Assembly (NCBI RefSeq): GCF_003051105.1
Contig: NZ_QAOO01000004.1
Location: 1-64,000, forward strand
Length of the DNA stretch: 64,000 nt
Direction: 5' to 3'
DNA from: Nitrosomonas nitrosa
Lineage (GTDB): Bacteria > Pseudomonadota > Gammaproteobacteria > Burkholderiales > Nitrosomonadaceae
Numbering within the stretch: position 1 is the stretch's first letter; each line of letters begins with the position of its first letter. Both the position numbers and the translations under genes were made by a program. The notes under the pieces were generated by a model, which saw only the letters and a program-made list of their open reading frames with translations, was not told the origin of the DNA and did not search any database. This document shows, piece by piece, positions 17,047-25,060 of this stretch.

Positions 17047-20000
17047 TTACAATTGAAACAAACCCAGTTGATCCGAATAAAACCACTTGCGATCATTGTT
17101 ATCGCGTTTGGGAAACGTAATTTCTCCATAGCGCTCCGATTTTTTTGCAATTAACTGCTCAATGTCATTATCGAATTGATTTTCGGTATCAATCTGTTCA
17201 AGCAATGCTTGCCGGTAATCTCTTTCCAGCCACAACCTGGAACGCATTGTTTCCGTCATTGCATCATGTTTGGTAATGTCATTTCTTGATTGACGAGAAA
17301 TCAATTCGCCGCGTTCGTCCTTTTCACAAAACACCGCTTTACCGTCTCGCAAAACCAGATACAAATTCATGTCCGGTTCGCTCTCACGAAATCGGTTCAG
17401 TTGTTGCGGCACGGCAGTCAGCCACCAGCATTCGCTAAGCCATGCTTGTAAGCATTGCGGGCCTTTCTGGTCATATCGCGTTAATGCCAGATGCATTGCC
17501 TGGTGCTCCAGATCGGCCAGGCGTTGGTTGGGTTGTATGGATTCCGGTTGCTGGATGCGGGGAACGGCATTGACTACATGGTTTAAAGCAGTTTCATCGA
17601 TCAATTGGCAAAGGTCATGCGTTGTCAACCGTAGCGTTTTCGCCGTTTCGTAACCGGGGCGGCAATAAGCCGGTCTGTCATCCTGGCGTAATGCATTCAG
17701 GTTGTATTGCATGACAGCGATATTAGCTTGCTCGACGCCGCCTTGCCGGTGTCGTCGCACGCGTCCGGCTAATTGAATGATGGAGCGGAAGGAAGACGGC
17801 TCGATGATTGCCCAATCGAAATCGTGGTCCCGCCCAATTTCTTCGACTGGGGTAGCTACCAAGATAAACATGACATGCTCGGCATGTGTTTTATCAAGGT
17901 GATGCCGAATAAGTGGATCTTTTAATCCTTCCGGTATTTTGCCGGGTTTTTCCTTGCGCTTTAATACCTTATCCAGGTGCTTTTCCTGTTCATGACGCAA
18001 AAGCAAAACCTGTCGGCTGTGATAAGCCATGATTCTGGGTGCGCAACCTTCTTCCCATTCGGCTTTTAGTAAAAATTGTGTTAGCGCCACACAAGGTGAA
18101 ATATTCGCTGTGCGGATGACACCAAAAGACACCTTCTTGCCGGTTTTCTCATCAATCGTATGATGACTGCCATGAAGATGACAAATAGTCTGGCGGATTT
18201 TTTCAAAATAGCGCTGTTGCCGTGACAATTCATCATTTTTTTCCGCGAGCAAATCGTCGCACCGTACGATAAAAGCTTTGCGCTTAACCACTTGTTGCTG
18301 CAAATTGGCTACCCGTTTATCGATAAATTGCCGGTGCAGGCTCTGATACTGGCTGCAACGCTTCTCTGCATCACTTTGATCGACTCGCTCCACGCGGGCA
18401 GTGAATTCATCAATCCACACACAGGCAATTACGGGGCTTGCTTGCTTGAAATGAACGTGCAACTGCCATCCAGCCTGATAGGCATTAAAAAAACCTTCCG
18501 CTAATGCCGGGGGGATAGTGGCCGAGGAGATCATAACTTTCCTTCCGAGCATACCGGCGAGATGAATCAGGCGGCCGATGGCGACCAAATCGGTACCGTC
18601 AAAATCATCGACCTCATCAATCACTAAATCCGATGACAGCAACCGCAGGCAGGGAAGAATATACTTCCCGCCACGTAAAGTCTCGGTGGCGGCAATGATA
18701 TGATCAATGGTGCAAGCCAGTACCGGTTTATATAAAAACGCTTTGTGTTTTTCAGCGAGCTTCGGTTGTTTTTTAGGAAACAACACATCCAGAAATTCTG
18801 CGGTAGGCGCATCGCCATAATCCAAATCTTCTTCTAATAATTGTTCCAGTGATTCCGCGCCTAATTCCTCAAAAACCGGTTCTTGCTCTTGCTTTGTCTG
18901 TATCTGCTCGTGCAACTCTTTAACTGCTGCCGAGCCGATCAAAACAGCCAGTTCGTCATTTTTCAAACCAATACGATAGCGGTATTCGTCACCGGTTTGC
19001 AGTGTCAAAGTACGCAATCCCAAAGCCAGAATGTAGCGCAAGCTTTCACCATCATCGGACAAGGCGCGCATGATCTTGGCATTGGCAATGGTTTTACCGC
19101 ACCCGGTGCTGGCCATATTCACAACAAACCAACCATAGTCTTGCTCTTGCAAAGCCTCATGTTGCGTCTTGAATTGTTTGATGTTTTCAACGGCTTTATC
19201 CTGCCATTCAAATCCGGCAGGGCTTTTTTGTTTTAGCGCTTTAATATCGTAGGCGGACTCCATTTCCGATGAAAAACGCGACAAGGTCTGACTGATTCTC
19301 AACGCATGTTCACAAACACGAACCAGATGTTCGTCGAGTTTTTGTTTGTAATTACGTTTTTCATCGGTATTAGCGAACAATGTTACAGAACTTTGCCAAG
19401 CATTATCCGCCGGACAGGAAGAGTAATAATGATCGCCCAGCATCAAGCACAAGCGCGCATGATGCAATAACAACCGATAGCCGCCATTGTCGAGTAATTG
19501 CTGAATTTGCGGTTGCGCTTGCAATAAACGGTTTGACCATTTTTTCAAGTATTTGAGCCATTGCGAAGATTGAGAAAGCAAGCCATCGGGAAATTCAAAA
19601 CAATCGGCCACGCGTTTTTTATACTCCGTTTCGTCGAATTTGTTTTGATAACCCCACTCCGGCATGATGCTTTGCAAAACTCGCTGAACTGTATCCCGCT
19701 TCTTATAAGAACTTTGATCACGTTCTGAAACACTTTCATATTCTGGCTTTACGCGGAAAGGAAGACGATGATGAGAAACCACCAACCAAGCAATCATTTG
19801 CGCCAGCGGCGGTAAATCCGCCAAGGGTTTGGTAACATTCTGCGTGACAATTGTTTTTAAAGCTTGCTCATCCAATTCACCCGATTGCAATAAGCTTAGC
19901 CAGGCTTCATCGCTATTACCCGCATGTCGAACCAAGGCATTTAATAACAGGCATGAAATCCATTCATGACGTAAGGGATCGCCCTTGGCGGTTCCGGATT

Positions 20001-20409
20001 TGAGTTTGGTTTGAAACAAAGCGGTTGCCTTGCCCCAATCATGCAACAAAGCAGAGACAGCTACCAACGCCTTGATAGCGGGTAAATAGCTCCAATTATT
20101 CTCCCATTGATTGTTAAGCAGGTTTTTAGCCGTGGAATTCACGGGAACAATCCCTTGTGCATTGAATCGCCTGCGATTCCCCACAATCCAGACCAACTCG
20201 CTGCGACTCCGGCTGCGTATCCAATGGCAGGAAACGGCAGTATTCTTCGTTGCAGTTTTGCGCAGCAGGGTTTTGACAGCGATCAAACCTTCTTCCGTGA
20301 TCACGGTTTGCCAGGTGTTGTTGCCGATACGGTTGGCAAAGGCATCCAATACCCGCCGGGTGCGATTGAGCGCTTTTTTCTCGCATTGGCTGATGAAGGT
20401 AACCATCAT
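17047..20409 (-). CDS. cas3f: Cas2-Cas3 fusion nuclease-helicase, type I-F
   Basis: A 1120-residue protein in the usual I-F domain order. Residues 1 to about 95 (MMVTFISQCEKKALNRTRRVLDAF) are the Cas2 domain that pairs with Cas1. An HD nuclease follows, with LLHDWGKATALF and later VSHHRLP. The superfamily 2 helicase has Walker A MASTGCGKTIANAK, DEVD box VIDEVDDFDG, SSATIPP and LAGRVRRHRQ. It unwinds and degrades targets marked by the Csy complex and takes part in spacer acquisition. It is the first large gene of the operon. Start site: ATGATG at 20409 with AAGG 11 bases upstream. The mini-CRISPR ends 36 bp upstream of the start. Confidence 0.97.
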   Translation of the reverse strand: MMVTFISQCEKKALNRTRRVLDAFANRIGNNTWQTVITEEGLIAVKTLLRKTATKNTAVSCHWIRSRSRSELVWIVGNRRRFNAQGIVPVNSTAKNLLNNQWENNWSYLPAIKALVAVSALLHDWGKATALFQTKLKSGTAKGDPLRHEWISCLLLNALVRHAGNSDEAWLSLLQSGELDEQALKTIVTQNVTKPLADLPPLAQMIAWLVVSHHRLPFRVKPEYESVSERDQSSYKKRDTVQRVLQSIMPEWGYQNKFDETEYKKRVADCFEFPDGLLSQSSQWLKYLKKWSNRLLQAQPQIQQLLDNGGYRLLLHHARLCLMLGDHYYSSCPADNAWQSSVTLFANTDEKRNYKQKLDEHLVRVCEHALRISQTLSRFSSEMESAYDIKALKQKSPAGFEWQDKAVENIKQFKTQHEALQEQDYGWFVVNMASTGCGKTIANAKIMRALSDDGESLRYILALGLRTLTLQTGDEYRYRIGLKNDELAVLIGSAAVKELHEQIQTKQEQEPVFEELGAESLEQLLEEDLDYGDAPTAEFLDVLFPKKQPKLAEKHKAFLYKPVLACTIDHIIAATETLRGGKYILPCLRLLSSDLVIDEVDDFDGTDLVAIGRLIHLAGMLGRKVMISSATIPPALAEGFFNAYQAGWQLHVHFKQASPVIACVWIDEFTARVERVDQSDAEKRCSQYQSLHRQFIDKRVANLQQQVVKRKAFIVRCDDLLAEKNDELSRQQRYFEKIRQTICHLHGSHHTIDEKTGKKVSFGVIRTANISPCVALTQFLLKAEWEEGCAPRIMAYHSRQVLLLRHEQEKHLDKVLKRKEKPGKIPEGLKDPLIRHHLDKTHAEHVMFILVATPVEEIGRDHDFDWAIIEPSSFRSIIQLAGRVRRHRQGGVEQANIAVMQYNLNALRQDDRPAYCRPGYETAKTLRLTTHDLCQLIDETALNHVVNAVPRIQQPESIQPNQRLADLEHQAMHLALTRYDQKGPQCLQAWLSECWWLTAVPQQLNRFRESEPDMNLYLVLRDGKAVFCEKDERGELISRQSRNDITKHDAMTETMRSRLWLERDYRQALLEQIDTENQFDNDIEQLIAKKSERYGEITFPKRDNNDRKWFYSDQLGLFQL

Positions 20410-20445
20410 AATATGGTCAACCTTGTTGTAGAGAGATACAGATAT

Positions 20446-20515
20446 AAATTAGGCTGCCTGTGCGGCAGTAAATACAACGTTTTAATATTTCTAAGCTGCT
20501 TGTACAGCAGTACTG
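20446..20515 (-). ncRNA. degenerate mini-CRISPR encoding a crRNA-like RNA (CreR/CreA-like)
   Basis: Two altered copies of the repeat flank 14 nt. Repeat A (20515-20488 on minus) keeps the 8-nt handle CTTAGAAA exactly; its stem is CTGCT/AGCAG instead of CTGCC/GGCAG, a compensating pair change, and its outer five bases differ. Repeat B (20473-20446) keeps the hairpin CTGCC-GCACA-GGCAG exactly but has altered flanks. The spacer read on minus is TATTAAAACGTTGT (20487-20474). Cutting by Cas6f after each hairpin would give a 42-nt guide: handle, 14-nt spacer, 20-nt 3' hairpin part. A candidate -10 box TATGAT (20529-20524) would start transcription near the first repeat. The spacer matches a site at 20659-20672. 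Function is inferred from known CreA/CreR regulators of type I systems. Confidence 0.75.
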
Positions 20516-20524
20516 AGAATTTAA

Positions 20525-20647
20525 TCATAGTTTTGCTAATATGCCGAGCTCGAGTAAACAAAGAGCAAAATGAGTATCAAAAAACAAAGAATACGCTTTA
20601 GCACGTATTGAGACTCCGGTAGTATTTAACTGGAGCAATCTTAGCAT
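20525..20647 (-). CDS. possible 40-residue ORF between cas1 and mini-CRISPR
   Basis: ATG at 20647 to TGA at 20525-20527, reading MLRLLQLNTTGVSIRAK then AYSLFFDTHFALCLLELG and ILAKL. AGGA lies eight bases before the ATG, but the TATAAT box at 20665-20660 would start RNA about 5-7 bases before the ATG, making the message nearly leaderless. The peptide is rather hydrophobic with a basic N-terminal part and resembles nothing I know. In CreTA modules a small toxin gene sits between a Cascade-repressed promoter and the creA mini-CRISPR, which is this layout. It may equally be a non-coding leader of the cas2-3 operon. Confidence 0.35.
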   Translation of the reverse strand: MLRLLQLNTTGVSIRAKAYSLFFDTHFALCLLELGILAKL

Positions 20648-20656
20648 AAATTTCAT

Positions 20657-20672
20657 CCTATTATAACGTAGT
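20657..20672. promoter_or_regulatory. promoter -10 box overlapped by a PAM-flanked target of the mini-CRISPR
   Basis: On the plus strand CC (20657-20658) is followed by TATTATAACGTAGT (20659-20672). Against the mini-CRISPR spacer TATTAAAACGTTGT it differs only at positions 6 and 12. CC on this side is the type I-F PAM. On the minus strand the same bases contain TATAAT (20665-20660), a perfect -10 hexamer; the -35 region is poor (CTTGCA at 15 bp or AACTTG at 17 bp). Transcription from here would run through the small ORF, the mini-CRISPR and into cas2-3. The site also covers the last codons of cas1. Binding of the Csy complex would block the promoter; 14 paired bases should be too few for cleavage. 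Confidence 0.65.
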
Positions 20673-21608
20673 AAAATTAATGCAAGTTTCCTTAACACGC
20701 TCGAACATGAAATCCATGGCTTTGTGTTCGGTAAATTTTTGCAGGATTTGCTGGCGGAATTCCTGTTCGCTCATTTTTTCCTTGGCACAAACGAAAGCCC
20801 AAGGCAGGACGATGGCGTCTTTGATCAGATCAGCCACGTCGAACACCAATGCACCGCGGCGGGTTTTGCCGTGCATCACGGCGAAACCATGCGGTATCCC
20901 CAGCACCCAAAGCGTACTTGCGGCAAGGCCGTAGGCCAGGTAATTGCCGTGATTCAGAAAGGCATTCGCGCTGTCGGCGCCATCGTAATTACGAGCAAAG
21001 TCTTTATGCTGGGTGCGGCTGACGGCGGATTTGTAGAGGTTTTTGGTGAGTTGCGCTTCAATCAGTAATAATTCTGTTACGTTACCGGCTTGCTCTACCT
21101 TGCTGGAATAACCTGAAAATGCCTGCTGAATGTCGAGATCGTCAATAAAGAAACCTTCATTTTTCAAATCCTTATCTTTGGCCCAAACTTTTTGCAGATA
21201 TTCGATGCGAAGCAACTGGAAATGTTTGGCGACTTTCAGGCGCTGCGTTTCATTGAACCAGAACGCTAACCATCCTTGAACATATTCCGTGGGCCGGTAT
21301 TCGCTTTGTGGTGTAAGCCATTCAATTTCTGTTCCCATCAGCAGAGGCGTGCCGCCGCCCCCGCTGAAGCCGATCAGCACACCTGCCGAGGCCAGCATGC
21401 GCACCGCAGCCTGTGTAATTGATGTACCGGTGCCCAGCAGTACGACAGTGGTATTGGCAATCGGTATATTCCAATACAACTGCTCGTCTTTGGCTTCCGT
21501 CAAATACAGCACCCGTCCATCCTTCTGCATGATGCGGCATTTCTCGAGATAGTAAATATTAGCCCGCTTGGAATGTAATATCGCTTTCAGGTCTGTCAAT
21601 TGTTCCAT
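20661..21608 (-). CDS. cas1: CRISPR integrase Cas1, type I-F
   Basis: A 315-residue protein, MEQLTDLKAILHSKRANIYYLEKCR at the N-terminus, which with Cas2-3 inserts new spacers next to the leader. Catalytic residues appear in LLLIEAQLTKNLYK (Glu), FAVMHGKTRRGALVFDVADLIKDA (His and Asp). Length and the I-F text NIPIANTTVVLLGTGTSITQAA match the subtype. Unlike compact I-F operons, about 250 bp separate it from cas2-3; that gap holds the small ORF and the mini-CRISPR, and the cas1 stop region itself carries the promoter and target described at 20657-20672. Confidence 0.96.
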   Translation of the reverse strand: MEQLTDLKAILHSKRANIYYLEKCRIMQKDGRVLYLTEAKDEQLYWNIPIANTTVVLLGTGTSITQAAVRMLASAGVLIGFSGGGGTPLLMGTEIEWLTPQSEYRPTEYVQGWLAFWFNETQRLKVAKHFQLLRIEYLQKVWAKDKDLKNEGFFIDDLDIQQAFSGYSSKVEQAGNVTELLLIEAQLTKNLYKSAVSRTQHKDFARNYDGADSANAFLNHGNYLAYGLAASTLWVLGIPHGFAVMHGKTRRGALVFDVADLIKDAIVLPWAFVCAKEKMSEQEFRQQILQKFTEHKAMDFMFERVKETCINFTTL

Positions 21609-21661
21609 TTTTTACGCAACCTTTTATCTTGATTTCAGAACAGTGAAGTAAAGATGTTCTC

Positions 21662-22075
21662 TCACACTTTCCATCTCACCTCCACCGCTATCCACTCCCA
21701 CGGATTATTACTTTTCTTCAACCCTGTTATCAAAGCTGACAATGTTTCGCCGCGGTCCATCAGTTGCGCTACTGCGGCGTTGTCGATCCGCGGGATATAA
21801 CCCAGCTTTTTGCCCTGTCAGTCGATGCGCACTGCGCGTTTGTCATATGGATTGCCGGTTTCCCGTATCAGCGGGATCGGCTGGCCGGTGGCAAGTTGCG
21901 GCCACAGCGCCTCACCCTGGTAATATTGAAATCCCGCCACCGGTGAGACTTGCAGGATTTTCCAATCGGCATCCGGCGGTTTGAATAACGAATTCGGTTT
22001 TGTTTGCGCCATTGCAGATAGCGCAACTCCGCCCAGCAATGCCACTAGTGATTGCAGAAATACGCGCCGCGACAT
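21662..22075 (-). pseudogene. HIRAN-domain secreted protein with nonsense mutation
   Basis: The ATG at 22075 gives MSRRVFLQSLVALLGGVAL, a Tat-like signal peptide (RR, hydrophobic core, AMAQ cleavage site), then the HIRAN domain text VSPVAGFQYYQGEALWPQL and LIRETGNPYDKRAVRID. There the frame meets TGA where the family has Trp, and continues in frame as QGKKLGYIPRIDNAAVAQLMDRGE to WIAVEVRWKV, with its natural stop at 21662. HIRAN domains bind DNA ends in larger proteins; the role of small secreted ones is not known to me. HIRAN genes are often neighbours of WYL regulators, as here. Confidence 0.7.
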
Positions 22076-22126
22076 GAATTTTTTCCTTGTCTAAAATGTC
22101 TGATTCGATTATCCCTACCCACAGGC

Positions 22127-22306
22127 TCAAAATCTGAGCCTGTCCCTACTGTATTTTTGCAGCGCTGCTTGCAATCGATGGATGACTTCCTGGCGAAGAT
22201 CGGCAAGTTCTAACACTTCTACCCCCGCACCATGCTTCAGAATATCCATCACCAGCTCGCTGGCGTCGGCATAGGGGATGCGCAGTTCATAGCTGCCATT
22301 CGCGGC
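22127..22306 (-). pseudogene. WYL-domain regulator, C-terminal remnant
   Basis: About 57 codons ending at TGA 22127-22129 read NGSYELRIPYADASELVMDI, then LKHGAGVEVLELADLRQEV and IHRLQAALQKYSRDRLRF. This matches the end of WYL-domain (HTH plus WYL) transcription regulators, which sense nucleic-acid ligands and frequently regulate cas and other defence genes. The HTH and most of the WYL domain are missing; the frame meets a stop just upstream. It is a relic standing before the HIRAN relic in the same direction. Confidence 0.65.
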
Positions 22307-22687
22307 CGTTTACCCTCCTACCGGGGTAAACATAGTCCACTCACTTGATCGTCGCAGCTAAGCATCCAAATTTTTGTTCAAATTGCCACCACGCCACAGA
22401 GTAGCGCACAGAAAAAAATATTTGATGTAACCTATCCATGTATTACAGGTGGTCCGTGCCGGGCAAACGTGTTTGCTTTTATTACAGCATGGTGCAACTT
22501 GGATCTAAACGGCCAAATCCCTGCCCTTTTAGCCGTTAATTCTGAATTTGAATGGCGTCTTTTCTTGCTAGGCCATAGATGATGGGGTCATGTTCGATAT
22601 CAGTTAGATGAGGATATAGCTGACTTTCGTCTATTCATGGCATGATTCTTTGTGCTTTTTACCAAAAGAGCCTTTAAATTTGCGGAT
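22307..22687. other. gene-free stretch
   Basis: No ORF, RNA gene or strong hairpin recognised. The plus strand at about 22548-22644 gives short open pieces (FEWRLFLLGHR, WGHVRYQLDEDIADFRLFMA) separated by a stop, possibly a decayed gene fragment that I cannot identify. Confidence 0.3.
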
Positions 22688-24133
22688 TCATTCTTTCAAC
22701 CCGAGCCGCTCGCGCAGTTCGGTGAAAATGGCGGGATCGATGGGGGGTTTTGCATGCTGATTACTCAGCTCGAAGTCGCGGATCAGGGCTTCGACCATTT
22801 CCCTGCCATCTTTGGTTTTGATCGCTTGTAACGGTGTTTTTCCCTTCAGCGCTGGGAGCTTTTCTTCCGGCCATCGGCGATAATGCTCGCGTAATATTTC
22901 TGTTATCTGTGCCTGCACTTCGGGGTGGGCGTGCAGTTGATCCAAATCTTCCCGATGCTGCTTGGCATGCGCTGTTTTGCTCCCTTTTTTTGCCTGCGCG
23001 AGCATCGCTTGAGGGGATTCGATGACGCTGGTTTTGTAATGTGCCGTTGGCAGCAACTTATCCATGAGCTGGCGGAACCTTAGGGCGCGGCTTTCTGAAT
23101 TGACTTCGGCAGTGAGCTGCTTTCCTTCGATCTTGATATGCCCAAGCACGCTCTTGCCTAGGGATGGGTCGTTGCCATCGGCTTGTTTGAGCCAGGGTAA
23201 TTCGACGCTACGTAATTCTCCCTCCGGGCTGAATTGCGCATCGGCCAGTAATTCATCCTCCCGCATATCATTAACATGAGATTTCAACGCATCAAATGCA
23301 ACTTGCGGTGACGGGATATCGTAGATCAGCTGCTGAAACAACAAGGGGCTGCCCTCACTGTTTTGCAGTCGCGGCATGCTGGGATGATGGAGCCGGTAGT
23401 ATATTTCATGATAAATCTGCAGCATTTCATCGTCGAAATCCTTAAGAGTAATCGGGTCTAGCGAACCACATTCATCTTCAATTTCCTGGCGTAATTCAAG
23501 AATGCTGAATTTTTCGGTAGGCGGAAACAATAGCGACGCGCTGCCTTCCAGTAGGGCCAAGTTATCGATTTTGACCACTTTGGCAAACAGGATATAGCCT
23601 GCCTGCGCATGGCGAGAACCAGAGTGTTCAGTGACATCCAGCTCCTCTCCGGTAAAGATATCGCGTAAAACAAAGCCCTCTCCCGGGCGCACCGAAAGAA
23701 TGTCGTAAAAACTGAAAGGGGCCGCACAGCATTGCTCGAGGTAGCGCACCAGCAACGGGTCTTGCTGATGACCCTGTTTCTCCAGAAACAATTGAGCGAT
23801 TGGACGCAACTCGCTTTCTTCATCGGCTGCTTCAGCATGAAATGGCAGCCAATCGAAAAAGAACCAGGGCATAAACACTTGCAAGTGCGGAGATTTAACC
23901 GAAAAATCTTCATCCTCCAGAAAGATGAATTCATCCCAGGCTTGCAATAAAGCATCTCGTCCATACTGTTTTTCAGTAAATTTCAGCAGCTTCTCGGGCA
24001 TATCCTGAATCGCGTGTTTCACCCTGTGCCAGAAGAAAGTCTCTTGATTCACCACTTCGTCTTTTCCCATACAGCACTTCTTGTATTTTTTTCCACTCCC
24101 GCAAGGGCATGGATCATTGCGTCCTGCTTTCAT
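22688..24133 (-). CDS. SEC-C motif protein, unknown function
   Basis: About 481 residues from the ATG at 24133 (MKAGRNDPCPCGSGKKYKKC), chosen because AAGGATG lies before it and the SEC-C motif starts right after. The N-terminal CPCGSGKKYKKCC binds zinc as in SecA and many small proteins. The rest (FFWHRVKHAIQDMPEKLLKF, LQVFMPWFFFDWLPFHAE, GEGFVLRDIFTGEELDVTEHS) is a large acidic domain found in uncharacterised SEC-C proteins; the C-terminus has KLPALKGKTPLQAIKTKDGR. No catalytic motif is evident. It stands alone between the HIRAN/WYL relics and the MNT/HEPN pair on the same strand. Confidence 0.75.
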   Translation of the reverse strand: MKAGRNDPCPCGSGKKYKKCCMGKDEVVNQETFFWHRVKHAIQDMPEKLLKFTEKQYGRDALLQAWDEFIFLEDEDFSVKSPHLQVFMPWFFFDWLPFHAEAADEESELRPIAQLFLEKQGHQQDPLLVRYLEQCCAAPFSFYDILSVRPGEGFVLRDIFTGEELDVTEHSGSRHAQAGYILFAKVVKIDNLALLEGSASLLFPPTEKFSILELRQEIEDECGSLDPITLKDFDDEMLQIYHEIYYRLHHPSMPRLQNSEGSPLLFQQLIYDIPSPQVAFDALKSHVNDMREDELLADAQFSPEGELRSVELPWLKQADGNDPSLGKSVLGHIKIEGKQLTAEVNSESRALRFRQLMDKLLPTAHYKTSVIESPQAMLAQAKKGSKTAHAKQHREDLDQLHAHPEVQAQITEILREHYRRWPEEKLPALKGKTPLQAIKTKDGREMVEALIRDFELSNQHAKPPIDPAIFTELRERLGLKE

Positions 24134-24171
24134 ATCACATCCTTTTGAATACAATGTTCTAGCCAATCATG

Positions 24172-24540
24172 CTAACAGCTCGTTTGAAAACTATCTGCAT
24201 TACCACCTTTTGATTGTTGCTCACGGGAATAGAACAACCGTCCCTCCATCTGAATTTTGTTTTTGAATCGCGCATTGGTCAACTTGTCCCAGTGCACTAG
24301 ATCAACTTTAAATATCAAGGGTAAATCATCAATGGCACGCCATAAATGATTAAACGTTTCATGGTCCATGGTCGGGGCGATGACTGCCATGTCAATGTCA
24401 GAGCTGTCCTTATTTATCCCTTTAGCTCGCGAACCGAAGATAAGCACACGGTTTATCTCTGGATAATGCATAAAGACCCGGTGGAAGTCTGCGATAATAT
24501 CGGGCGCCAATCCAAAAGTCAGGGTAGCTTTGTTTGCCAT
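24172..24540 (-). CDS. MNT-type nucleotidyltransferase (MntA antitoxin-like)
   Basis: A 122-residue minimal nucleotidyltransferase with the motif GSRAKGINKDSSDIDMAV (residues about 36-53; GS plus DxD). In HEPN/MNT modules this protein is the antitoxin and can adenylylate the HEPN partner. Its start overlaps the end of the upstream HEPN gene by 22 bp, a coupled pair. It ends 38 bp before the chosen SEC-C start. Confidence 0.85.
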   Translation of the reverse strand: MANKATLTFGLAPDIIADFHRVFMHYPEINRVLIFGSRAKGINKDSSDIDMAVIAPTMDHETFNHLWRAIDDLPLIFKVDLVHWDKLTNARFKNKIQMEGRLFYSREQQSKGGNADSFQTSC

Positions 24541-24920
24541 GTGCCGACTTCCGCTGCCAACTGCTGAAACAAAGGCAGCCCTTGCTTCACGATATATTGA
24601 TAAATCTCCTTTGCCAGCGTTTCGTCGTAAGTACGGCTGGTCAAATTACGGCGGCTTTGTAATTGGCTCCATGCATTCCCGTCGTGCATAAACCCAGCTT
24701 GCAGAGCCTCTTGCAGTACTTGCCGCGGGGTTGCGGCCATAATGGCTTCGGCTTCCAACTGCAATTTAAGCATTTTCCATGCCAGTTCATAGGTAAACCC
24801 AAAACGTTGTATAACCGAATCACGAATGAACTCATCCTCGGGTTGACGTACAGCTTTCTCCAATTGGCGCACAGCCTTGAGATAGTCCGCTATTCGTTCT
24901 TGCAGTCGGTCCCGGTACAT
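24519..24920 (-). CDS. HEPN-family partner of the nucleotidyltransferase (HI0074-like)
   Basis: A 133-residue helical protein, MYRDRLQERIADYLKAVRQ, with DSVIQRFGFTYELAWKMLK typical of the HI0074 nucleotidyltransferase substrate-binding family. The conserved motif here reads RNLTSRTYDE; relatives I know usually have His (RNLTSHTYDE), part of the RNase-type Rx4-6H motif, so the key His appears replaced by Arg. Overlap with the MNT gene suggests a toxin-antitoxin or enzyme pair. If the His is needed, this copy may be non-toxic. Confidence 0.8.
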   Translation of the reverse strand: MYRDRLQERIADYLKAVRQLEKAVRQPEDEFIRDSVIQRFGFTYELAWKMLKLQLEAEAIMAATPRQVLQEALQAGFMHDGNAWSQLQSRRNLTSRTYDETLAKEIYQYIVKQGLPLFQQLAAEVGTWQTKLP

Positions 24921-25060
24921 AAATTCTCCTTGCGCAACTGATGCGTGAAAAGCTACGTTCAGTACATCGTTTTAATTGTTTAGCATTCAACGAAGCTGGC
25001 TAAATGAGCTTATAACAAACACATTCTAACGATTCAACTTGCTCATTTATACTCATCGCA

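Noticed and set aside
20446..20515. Degenerate repeats as a mere dead end of an old second array
   Set aside because: The intact handle, compensated stem, 14-nt spacer and PAM-flanked match to a -10 box nearby are not expected of random decay. Decay remains possible and is the main alternative.
20107..20601. Plus-strand ORF of 164 residues crossing the cas2-3 start and the mini-CRISPR
   Set aside because: Overlaps the conserved Cas2 domain coding region on the other strand and carries no recognisable motif.
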